A stretch of 14,821 bases of DNA from an uncultured Prevotellaceae bacterium (GTDB taxonomy: Bacteria > Bacteroidota > Bacteroidia > Bacteroidales > Bacteroidaceae): the NCBI GenBank assembly GCA_937898415.1, contig CALDLA010000112.1:1-14821 (forward strand). The letters are read 5' to 3'. The position numbers were made by a program, and so were the translations under genes. Shown piece by piece: positions 1-6,383 of this stretch. The notes below the pieces were generated by a model. The model saw nothing but the letters and a program-made list of their open reading frames with translations. It was not told the DNA's origin and made no database searches. Numbering within the stretch: position 1 is the stretch's first letter; each line of letters begins with the position of its first letter.

Positions 1-235
1 AAGTTGGGATAATATTTAAGTTGTGATAAACAAGGTTATCCAAATGTTGGTATAATTTCATAGAAGAACCATTTCACTATACACTCTTTCTCTTCATTAG
101 CTGATTCTATAGACGGTTTTGTTGTTGTCATACTGAATCGATAGGCACAAGCGAAAAGCTGTGCTGTTTTAGTTGACACTTCGGTCATGCTGGACACACA
201 TAATGGTGAGAACCTATATTGGGCTGAAATCGCGT
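1..235. other. AT-rich intergenic stretch without supported gene
   Basis: No gene, RNA or terminator could be supported here. A 50-codon open frame exists on the minus strand (188 down to 36) but has no recognisable similarity and no clear promoter. The stretch is clearly more AT-rich than the coding core of the window and leads directly into the palindrome arrays upstream of topB. Confidence 0.5.
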
Positions 236-289
236 TTATTAATAAATAGCATGCAAATTATTAATAAGTAGCGTGCTATTTATTAATAA
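236..289. repeat. Three TTATTAATAA palindromes at 22-bp period
   Basis: Perfect 10-bp palindrome TTATTAATAA occurs at 236-245, 258-267 and 280-289, an exact 22-bp step. The 12-bp spacers are partly conserved (ATAGCATGCAAA, then GTAGCGTGCTAT). This is about two helical turns, so all copies face the same side of DNA, as expected for a cooperative binding array. A further copy of the palindrome lies at the right end of the window (14809-14818). The binding protein is unknown; chance in AT-rich DNA explains single palindromes but not easily the exact spacing. Confidence 0.7.
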
Positions 290-308
290 ATGACGGCGAT
301 CATAATTC

Positions 309-366
309 ATGACTAGATTCATTGAATTATTTGACACGAGTCATTTCATCGGTTGACTCGAGTCAA
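309..366. repeat. Three TTGACTCGAGTCAA-type palindromes at 22-bp period
   Basis: A perfect 14-bp palindrome TTGACTCGAGTCAA lies at 353-366. Degenerate copies lie exactly 22 and 44 bp upstream: TTGACACGAGTCAT at 331-344 and ATGACTAGATTCAT at 309-322. The array ends 40 bp before the -33 element of the topB promoter, so it could be an operator or an upstream nucleoprotein site. It is a different sequence from the neighbouring TTATTAATAA array but has the same step. Confidence 0.65.
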
Positions 367-405
367 TTTTTTGAGGGTCTTGGCATTGACTTTTGCGGCT
401 ATAAA

Positions 406-438
406 TTTGGTTTTTCACTCACTTATTCGTACCTTTGC
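406..438 (+). promoter_or_regulatory. topB promoter, Bacteroidetes sigma-ABfr type
   Basis: TTTG at 406-409 (-33 element) and TACCTTTGC at 430-438 (-7 element, consensus TAnnTTTG) are separated by 20 bp, the usual spacing for the Bacteroidetes primary sigma factor. The expected transcription start is about 5-8 bases beyond the -7 element, around 442-446, so the topB mRNA would have almost no 5' leader. Confidence 0.75.
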
Positions 439-446
439 AGGCTGAT

Positions 447-2474
447 ATGACAGTTTGCATAGCAGAGAAGCCCAGCGTGGCCAAGGACATAGCCCGGATC
501 ATCGGGGCAACGGCCTCGCATGACGGCTATATGGAAGGTAACGGCTACCAGGTGACGTGGACTTTCGGTCACCTGTGTACGCTGAAGGAGCCGGGTGACT
601 ATACGCCGGCGTGGAAGTCGTGGGCGCTGACGCAGTTGCCGATGGTGCCCCAGCGCTTCGGTATCAAGCTGATTCCCGACCGCGGTATTGAAAAGCAGTT
701 TGCCACCATCGAGCGGCTGATGCAGGCGGCTGACGGCATCGTCAACTGCGGTGACGCCGGACAGGAGGGTGAACTGATTCAGCGGTGGGTTATGCAGAAG
801 GCCAAGGCCACTTGCCCCGTGAAGCGACTCTGGATATCGTCGATGACCGACGAAGCCATCCGCGAGGGTTTTGCCAACCTGAAGGATCAGCAGGACTACC
901 AGCCGCTCTACATGGCCGGACTCTCACGCGCCATCGGCGACTGGTTGTTAGGCATGAACGCCACGCGCCTCTACACGCTGAAGTACGGCCAGAACCGCCA
1001 AGTGCTCTCCATCGGTCGGGTGCAGACCCCTACCCTCGCCCTCATCGTCAACCGCCAGAAGGAGATTGAGAACTTCAAGCCCGAACCCTACTGGGTACTG
1101 GCCACCGTCTATCGCGACACCACGTTTACAGCCACGAAGGGGAAGTTCACTTCGAAGGAGGAAGGCGAGCAGGCCTTCGCCACCATCGAGGGCAAGCCGT
1201 TCACGGTGACGAAAGTAGAAAAGAAGGAGGGCAAGGAACAGCCGCCGCAGCTCTACGACCTGACGTCGCTACAGGTGGACTGCAACCGCAAGTTCGGTTT
1301 CTCAGCTGAGATGACGCTGAACCTTATCCAGAGTCTCTACGAGAAGAAGTACACCACCTATCCGCGTGTAGATACACAGTACCTCTCTGACGATATCTAT
1401 CCGAAATGCCCTCAGACGCTGAACGGTCTGTATCAGACGAAGTTTGGCGGCGTGGCTCCCTACGCGGAGTTCATCAAGCCCATCGGCGGCAAGCCGCTGA
1501 AGAAGACCAAGCGCGTCTTTGACACTTCGAAGGTGACCGACCACCACGCCATCATCCCCACAGGGGTGGTGCCGCAGTATCTGAGCGATGCCGAGCAGAA
1601 GGTCTTCGACTTGGTAGCCCGCCGCTTCATCGGCGTCTTCCTGCCCGACTGTAAGTTCTCGACAACGACGGTGCTGGGCGAGGTCGACGGCATTGAGTTC
1701 AAGGTGACAGGTAAGGAGATTCTGGAGCCTGGCTGGCGCGTAGTCAGGGAAAAATCCCCAGAAAACCCAGAAGCCTCAGAGGCCTCAGTAGCCCCAGGCT
1801 CAGAGGGGGACCCTGAACGCACCCTGCCCACCTTTGTCAAAGGCGAGAGCGGCGACCACCAGCCGACGCTGACGGAGAAGTGGACGACACCTCCACCTTA
1901 TTATAATGAGGCCTCCCTGCTGCGGGCGATGGAGACGGCGGGCAAGTTCGTAGAGGACGAGACCCTGCGCGCCGCCATGAAGGAGAACGGCATCGGACGG
2001 CCTTCCAGTCGTGCCGGCATCATCGAGACCCTCTTCAAGCGCCACTATATCCGCCGCGACCGTAAGCGCCTCATCGCTACGCCGACGGGCATCGAGCTCA
2101 TCGACCTCATCCGCGAGGAACTGCTGAAGAGCTGCGAACTGACAGGCATCTGGGAAAAGAAACTGCGCGACATCGAGCACCAAAAGTACGATGCCCAGCA
2201 GTTCATCGAAGAGCTGAAGCAACAGGTGTCCGAGATTGTCAACGAGGTGATGAGCGACCCCTCGAACCGCCGCATCACGGTCACCACCGACGAAGACCTG
2301 AAGAAAGCCAAGAAACGTGCGCCCGCCAAGAAGAAAGCCGAAGCCGCCGACCCACTCGTGGGCCAGCCTTGTCCCGTCTGTGGCAAAGGCCACATCATCA
2401 AGGGCAAGACCGCCTACGGCTGCTCAGAATGGAAGAACGGATGTACCTATCGCCAGCCGTTCGACCAGCAGTAA
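447..2474 (+). CDS. topB: DNA topoisomerase III (type IA)
   Basis: Type IA topoisomerase, 675 aa, which relaxes and decatenates DNA through a 5'-phosphotyrosine intermediate in the cytoplasm. It opens with MTVCIAEKPS, the Toprim start with Glu7. The second Toprim motif is CGDAGQEGEL (Asp103, Glu107). The catalytic tyrosine is Tyr305 in TTYPRVDT. HHAIIPTG and NGIGRPSSRAGII follow in the central domain. A Lys/Ala-rich stretch then precedes a C-terminal four-cysteine zinc ribbon (CPVCGKGH...YGC...GC). A low-complexity Glu/Ser/Pro-rich insert lies near residues 435-460. The start at 447 is chosen because family members begin exactly there; an upstream TTG at 435 lies inside the promoter -7 element and is rejected. 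Oddity: the second Asp of the DxD metal motif is Gly105, which I recall as usual in the Bacteroidetes version. The gene stands alone downstream of its own promoter. Confidence 0.96.
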   Translation: MTVCIAEKPSVAKDIARIIGATASHDGYMEGNGYQVTWTFGHLCTLKEPGDYTPAWKSWALTQLPMVPQRFGIKLIPDRGIEKQFATIERLMQAADGIVNCGDAGQEGELIQRWVMQKAKATCPVKRLWISSMTDEAIREGFANLKDQQDYQPLYMAGLSRAIGDWLLGMNATRLYTLKYGQNRQVLSIGRVQTPTLALIVNRQKEIENFKPEPYWVLATVYRDTTFTATKGKFTSKEEGEQAFATIEGKPFTVTKVEKKEGKEQPPQLYDLTSLQVDCNRKFGFSAEMTLNLIQSLYEKKYTTYPRVDTQYLSDDIYPKCPQTLNGLYQTKFGGVAPYAEFIKPIGGKPLKKTKRVFDTSKVTDHHAIIPTGVVPQYLSDAEQKVFDLVARRFIGVFLPDCKFSTTTVLGEVDGIEFKVTGKEILEPGWRVVREKSPENPEASEASVAPGSEGDPERTLPTFVKGESGDHQPTLTEKWTTPPPYYNEASLLRAMETAGKFVEDETLRAAMKENGIGRPSSRAGIIETLFKRHYIRRDRKRLIATPTGIELIDLIREELLKSCELTGIWEKKLRDIEHQKYDAQQFIEELKQQVSEIVNEVMSDPSNRRITVTTDEDLKKAKKRAPAKKKAEAADPLVGQPCPVCGKGHIIKGKTAYGCSEWKNGCTYRQPFDQQ

Positions 2475-2540
2475 ACCGAGGTCGCCCACTCCATCAATGC
2501 TCACATCGTTTCACTTTGTGACAGTTTTTTTCAGATTGTT

Positions 2541-2570
2541 GCAACTTTTCCCTATTGCCCTACGTCTAAC
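2541..2570 (+). promoter_or_regulatory. Putative ECF-sigma (autoregulated) promoter
   Basis: GCAAC (2541-2545) followed after 17 bp by CGTCTAAC (2563-2570) resembles the AAC / CGTC -35/-10 pair common to ECF sigma promoters. It stands 32 bp upstream of an operon that itself encodes an ECF sigma factor, so autoregulation is likely. The heptamer GTCTAAC recurs at 12552-12558 upstream of the paralogous operon. Inference from motif and position only. Confidence 0.5.
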
Positions 2571-2602
2571 GGGTAAAGAAACAACAAAAAGAGGAATTGA
2601 AT

Positions 2603-3211
2603 ATGAAAAAGTATCTGATTACAATGGCCATGCTGCTGACCTTAGGACTGGGACAGACAGCCATAGCACAGACACAGCCGACAAAGGACGCCCAGGAACT
2701 GGTGGACTCAACCAAGGGAAACGACGCGCTGGAAGCCTACAGCGACACCACCGCCACATCGTATGACTCGACCGTGGTCAGTTCCCGCCACCGCATTGGC
2801 GGACACGTCAACATCAGCGACTCCTTTCCGAACCTGTTCAACAATATCGGCGTCGAGGGAATGATGGGCATGACGTTCGTGCTGATGATCATCATGATTA
2901 TCTTCGTCATCGCACCCGTACTGATCCTGATTATCCTCCTGGTCTTCATCTACAAGAACCGGAAGCAGAAGATGCGGATGGCCGAAATGGCCATGAAGCA
3001 GGGACAGCCCATCCCCGACGAGCTGCTGGCCGAGCACCGTGAGACCGACCAGGAACTGTGGCAGAAGGGCCTGCGGCAGACGTTCCTCGGCGTGGGACTG
3101 TTAGCATTCTTCGGCTATGTGGGCAGCACCGTCGGCGTCGGCGTCGGCATCCTGGTGACGGTCATCGGACTGGGCAAGCTGGCCATCGTGAAAACATCGA
3201 ACAACCATTAA
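2603..3211 (+). CDS. DUF6249-type membrane protein, first gene of ECF operon A
   Basis: Predicted 202-aa inner-membrane protein of unknown function. A signal-peptide-like start (MKKYLITMAMLLTLGLG, ending near AIAQ) is followed by a polar Thr/Ser/Asp-rich periplasmic stretch. A long hydrophobic segment (about residues 88-118) comes next, then a basic/acidic cytoplasmic linker with PIPDELLAE, and a glycine-rich C-terminal pair of membrane segments. This layout is that of the Bacteroidetes DUF6249 family, usually encoded beside ECF sigma factors. The ATG at 2603 is used because the signal peptide starts there and AGAGGAA (2590-2596) sits at ribosome-binding distance. A TTG at 2597 is two codons upstream. 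It is a paralogue of the protein at 12579-13028, which lacks the signal peptide. A role in sensing or modulating envelope stress is inference from context. Confidence 0.85.
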   Translation: MKKYLITMAMLLTLGLGQTAIAQTQPTKDAQELVDSTKGNDALEAYSDTTATSYDSTVVSSRHRIGGHVNISDSFPNLFNNIGVEGMMGMTFVLMIIMIIFVIAPVLILIILLVFIYKNRKQKMRMAEMAMKQGQPIPDELLAEHRETDQELWQKGLRQTFLGVGLLAFFGYVGSTVGVGVGILVTVIGLGKLAIVKTSNNH

Positions 3212-3224
3212 ACATGATAAGATT

Positions 3225-3413
3225 ATGGAAAAGAAACTAATGCGCTCTAACGACAGAGTATTTGCAGGGGTCTGCGGCGGACTGGCCGAGTACTTCGACT
3301 TCGACCCCGTATTGGTACGCGTGGCTTACGCCTTCCTCACCATCTTCACAGCCTTCAGCGGTCTGCTGCTCTACATCGTGCTGTGGATCGTGATGCCTGA
3401 AAAGAGATTCTAA
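3225..3413 (+). CDS. PspC domain small membrane protein
   Basis: A 62-aa protein consisting essentially of one PspC domain. It has the basic N-terminus MEKKLMRSNDRVFAGVCGGL, the conserved AEYFDFDPVLVRV segment, and a hydrophobic helix ending in IVLWIVMPEKRF. PspC-domain proteins sit in the inner membrane and act in envelope-stress responses. It lies 13 bp after the DUF6249 gene and 10 bp before the sigma gene, so co-transcription is very likely. Its presence is the main difference from the paralogous operon at 12579-13954, which has no PspC gene. Its regulatory partner cannot be told from sequence. Confidence 0.92.
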   Translation: MEKKLMRSNDRVFAGVCGGLAEYFDFDPVLVRVAYAFLTIFTAFSGLLLYIVLWIVMPEKRF

Positions 3414-3423
3414 AGCGACGGGG

Positions 3424-3978
3424 GTGGGACGGCTCAGCGACATATCACTCGCTACACAGGTGGCGGTTTTCGGCAACAGGCGGGCCTTCGACCAGCTGGT
3501 GCGCGACAACCAGTCAGCTGTGCGGCGTTTCTTTCTCAGTCAGACCCTGGGCAACGAGATGCTGAGCGACGACCTGGCGCAGGAGACGTTCCTGAAAGCC
3601 TACACCCACATCAGCCAGTACCGGGGCACCTCGAGTCTCCTGACCTGGCTCACCCGCATTGCCTACAACGTGTTCTATGACTACAAGCGGAAAGAGGATA
3701 GCGGGAAACACATCGTGGACGGGGAGTACGCCGCCGCCGAGCAGGCATCGCTTGCCAGTCACCCGACGTCCGTCACCCTGAAGACAGACCTCTACCAGGC
3801 AATGGCCCAACTGAAGGAGGAGGAACGTACCTGTATCACCCTACAACTCATTGACGGCTACGCCATCGACGAGATTGCCGACATCACCGGCATGCCGCAA
3901 GGAACGGTGAAGTCGCACCTGAAACGCGGCAAGGACAAAATGGCTAACTACTTAAGACAGAACGGATATGACAGATAA
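3424..3978 (+). CDS. ECF-family RNA polymerase sigma factor (operon A)
   Basis: A 184-aa sigma-70 family protein with only regions 2 and 4. Region 2 spans about residues 22-91 and includes DDLAQETFLKAY and the -10-recognition stretch SSLLTWLTRIAYNVFYDYKR. Region 4 spans about residues 124-176, with the helix-turn-helix IDEIADITGMPQGTVKSHLK. The start is GTG at 3424, giving the normal N-terminal length; no better ATG lies upstream in frame. The gene follows the PspC gene by 10 bp, and its last 11 bases overlap the next gene, so translation of sigma and putative anti-sigma is probably coupled. It would direct RNA polymerase to promoters like the one proposed at 2541-2570. It is a paralogue of the factor at 13025-13507. 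Confidence 0.95.
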   Translation: MGRLSDISLATQVAVFGNRRAFDQLVRDNQSAVRRFFLSQTLGNEMLSDDLAQETFLKAYTHISQYRGTSSLLTWLTRIAYNVFYDYKRKEDSGKHIVDGEYAAAEQASLASHPTSVTLKTDLYQAMAQLKEEERTCITLQLIDGYAIDEIADITGMPQGTVKSHLKRGKDKMANYLRQNGYDR

Positions 3979-4300
3979 CGAACTGATAGAGCAACTATTC
4001 CGCGAGGCCCGCCAGATGGAGGTGGCCGATAACGGATTCACGGAACGGGTGATGCAGCGCATCCCGAATGAGAAGACACAGACGCTCAGCCGCCTGTGGA
4101 CCGTGTTCTGCGTCATGGTGGCGCTGGTGCTGTTTGTCGTGCTACGCGGCTGGGAGCCCATTGGCTACGGACTGGTGGTGCTACTGAACAATATCAACGT
4201 CCTGCGCGACCATCTATTGATGTTCGGCCTGGCGTTTATCATCTTTGGATTGATGGGAGTCAGCGATGTGCTGCGGCGCGAGCGTTACAGCGTGCTTTAG
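3968..4300 (+). CDS. DUF5056-like putative anti-sigma membrane protein (operon A)
   Basis: A 110-aa protein with a soluble N-terminus of about 40 residues containing ADNGFTERVMQRIP, a motif I associate with DUF5056 proteins encoded after ECF sigma factors in Bacteroidales. Hydrophobic helices follow at about residues 42-60 and 78-97. The soluble head plus membrane segments is the architecture of a membrane anti-sigma factor that would hold the neighbouring sigma at the inner membrane; this function is inferred from position and topology. It overlaps the sigma gene by 11 bases. Its TAG stop (4298-4300) overlaps the TAA stop of the convergent PorE-like gene, with no terminator visible between them. 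Confidence 0.8.
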   Translation: MTDNELIEQLFREARQMEVADNGFTERVMQRIPNEKTQTLSRLWTVFCVMVALVLFVVLRGWEPIGYGLVVLLNNINVLRDHLLMFGLAFIIFGLMGVSDVLRRERYSVL

Positions 4301-6375
4301 AACAAGTCGTCGCTGTCCGACTTATCCTCTTCTTCCTCCGTCGTAGCCTTGCGCTGCGGCGGATTCTTTAATTTACCTTCCTCGTCGAACATGCCATAGG
4401 TGGTACGCAGTACGGTGAACTCCGTACGGCGGTTCAGTTGGTTGCACTCCTCCTGCTGTTCTTCATCCTTCAGGGCGGTGACAAAGGCCTCGCTCAGTAC
4501 GTCGCCCTCCTTCAGGAACGGGTATTTCTCGGCCACCTTACGCCTGATGGTCTTCGGCTTCTCCTTGCCGTATCCCTTGGGCGTCAGTCGGTCGGCAGCG
4601 ATGCCGTGCTCTATCAGGTAGTTGACCACCGACTCCGCCCGTCGTTGCGACAGCCGCTCATTATAGGCTGCCGAACCTTTGTAGTCGGTATGTGCCGACA
4701 GTTCGATGGTGATGTTCGGGTTCTCCTCCAGCAGTTTCACCAGCTTGTCGAGCGCCGTCTGCGACTCGGGGCGCAACGTGGCTTTGTCGAAGTCGTAGAA
4801 GATGTTGTCAATCAGAACCGGTGCCGAAATGTTGGCCAACGGGAACTGCAGCACGTACTCGTTCGAGACGGTGGCCGTGTCGACGCGCAGTTCTTCCTTG
4901 TGGTTCAGGTAACCTTGACAGGTGCCGAGGAATACGTAGTCGACACCCGTCTGAATCTCCTGCGTGAACGAGCCGTCGCCCTTGACGCTCAGCTTCAGGT
5001 TGGTGCCGTCGTTACCCACCATATAGACCTGTCCGGCAGGCAGTTCGTAGCCGTCCATCTCATAGACCCATCCCTTGACGGTGAGCAGCATTTCAGCCTT
5101 CTCGAACGAGTAGATGTGGTCCCATCCCCTTGCGTCGCCTCGGTTCGACGAGAAGAAGCCTTTGTTCTGCAGTCCCTCAAAGGTCATGCCGAAGTCGTCG
5201 CCCTGCGAGTTCAGCGGAAATCCGGGATGCTCCAACACCCATCCGTTTTCCTTGGGCTTGGCGATGAAGATGTCGAGTCCGCCGAGTCCCTGGTGTCCGG
5301 TCGATGAGAAGTAGAGGTCGCCGTTGGGGCGGAAGGTGGGAAACATCTCGTTGCCCTCTGAGTTGACAGGTTCCCCAAGGTTCTCAATCATGCCGACGCC
5401 ATTGGTGCTGAGCTCGGCCCGCCAGATGTCGTAGCCGCCCAGTCCGCCGGGCATGTCGCTGACGAAGTAAATCCATTGTCCATCGGGCGAAATTGCCGGG
5501 TGGGCATAGGCCGACAGCGTGTCCTTGCTGAGCACCACCTCCGTGGGCTTGCTCCAGGAGGCATCGCTGCGGGCTGACTTGACGATGGTGGCATAGCGCG
5601 GATATTCAGGGTCGGTCTTGCACAGCGTCAGGTACATGGTACGTCCATCGGCACTAAAACAGCAGGCCCCCTCGTCAAAACTGGAGTTCAGCTCCGAGTC
5701 GATGGTCTGCGGCTTGCCCCACTTCCCCTTGTCGTCTTTCTGCGAGAAGAAGATGTCGCCGTTCTTCGTACCGGTGATGCCGCTCAGCTCGTCGCCCTGC
5801 GCCTGATTGCGGGTCGAGGTGAAGTAGAGCTGATCGTTGGCGTCGCCGCATAGCATGGGCGAGTAGTCTGCCCGTCGCGAGTTGAACAGGTCCTCGCGTT
5901 TCACGGTGTATTTCGAGCCCTTGCGGCGCAGTTCGGGTGCATCCTTGGCCGCCTTCACTCCCTGCCTGGCCAGGCCGAGGAAGGGAATGTCCGTAGGCTG
6001 CAGACTGTCGACGGCTGCCAGAAACGCCTTTTCGGCCCCCCGGTAGTCGCCGTTCTTCATCAGGAGTTGTCCTAAATAGAACTGCGTCAGCGAGTCGGCC
6101 TGCTTGTAGCGCACCACATTATTATAGGAGGCGATGGCCCGTTGTGTATTGTTGAGGTGGCGGTAGCAGTCGGCCATCTTCATGGCCCGCTCTCCGCGCA
6201 GCTTGCGGTCCTTGGCGGGTGTCTGTGCGTAGGCTTTCTTATACTGTACCGCCGCGTCGTAGTACTCGCCAAGGGCATACAGCTTGTCACCCTTTCTCAT
6301 GGCCGAGTCGGCACCGCACCCCGCCAGGAGTACGGCTGACACAGCAATCAGAGAGAGGACGACAAGCCGTTGCAT
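4297..6375 (-). CDS. PorE-like OmpA-family lipoprotein (TPR, PD40 propeller, OmpA C-terminal)
   Basis: A 692-aa outer-membrane lipoprotein. The signal peptide ends in the lipobox LLAGC with Cys20. TPR repeats follow (about 25-140), then a PD40/WD40-type propeller (about 175-430) with repeats such as AISPDGQWIYFVSD and FRPNGDLYFSSTG, then a carboxypeptidase-regulatory-like beta domain (about 435-510). An OmpA peptidoglycan-binding domain comes last (about 520-640: IFYDFDKATLRPES, ELSAHTDYKGSAAYNERLSQ, RRAESV, NQLNRRTEF). This domain order is that of PorE, a Porphyromonas gingivalis type IX secretion component that links the outer-membrane machinery to peptidoglycan. Other PD40-OmpA paralogues exist, so PorE is likely but not proven. 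It lies 8 bp downstream of aspS and is probably co-transcribed with it. The acidic Glu/Asp-rich tail is low complexity. Confidence 0.85.
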   Translation of the reverse strand: MQRLVVLSLIAVSAVLLAGCGADSAMRKGDKLYALGEYYDAAVQYKKAYAQTPAKDRKLRGERAMKMADCYRHLNNTQRAIASYNNVVRYKQADSLTQFYLGQLLMKNGDYRGAEKAFLAAVDSLQPTDIPFLGLARQGVKAAKDAPELRRKGSKYTVKREDLFNSRRADYSPMLCGDANDQLYFTSTRNQAQGDELSGITGTKNGDIFFSQKDDKGKWGKPQTIDSELNSSFDEGACCFSADGRTMYLTLCKTDPEYPRYATIVKSARSDASWSKPTEVVLSKDTLSAYAHPAISPDGQWIYFVSDMPGGLGGYDIWRAELSTNGVGMIENLGEPVNSEGNEMFPTFRPNGDLYFSSTGHQGLGGLDIFIAKPKENGWVLEHPGFPLNSQGDDFGMTFEGLQNKGFFSSNRGDARGWDHIYSFEKAEMLLTVKGWVYEMDGYELPAGQVYMVGNDGTNLKLSVKGDGSFTQEIQTGVDYVFLGTCQGYLNHKEELRVDTATVSNEYVLQFPLANISAPVLIDNIFYDFDKATLRPESQTALDKLVKLLEENPNITIELSAHTDYKGSAAYNERLSQRRAESVVNYLIEHGIAADRLTPKGYGKEKPKTIRRKVAEKYPFLKEGDVLSEAFVTALKDEEQQEECNQLNRRTEFTVLRTTYGMFDEEGKLKNPPQRKATTEEEEDKSDSDDLF

Positions 6376-6383
6376 ACGCTGAA

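Noticed and set aside
36..188. 50-codon minus-strand frame (MTEVSTKTAQLF...EIIPTFG)
   Set aside because: Short, in AT-rich DNA, no promoter, no recognised similarity; chance is likely.
2511..2531. Terminator after topB (TCAC-TTT-GTGA followed by T-run)
   Set aside because: The stem has only four pairs and the T-run begins four bases later; too weak to call.
4438..5307. 289-codon plus-strand frame opposite the PorE-like gene
   Set aside because: Mirror frame of a gene with clear OmpA and PD40 motifs.
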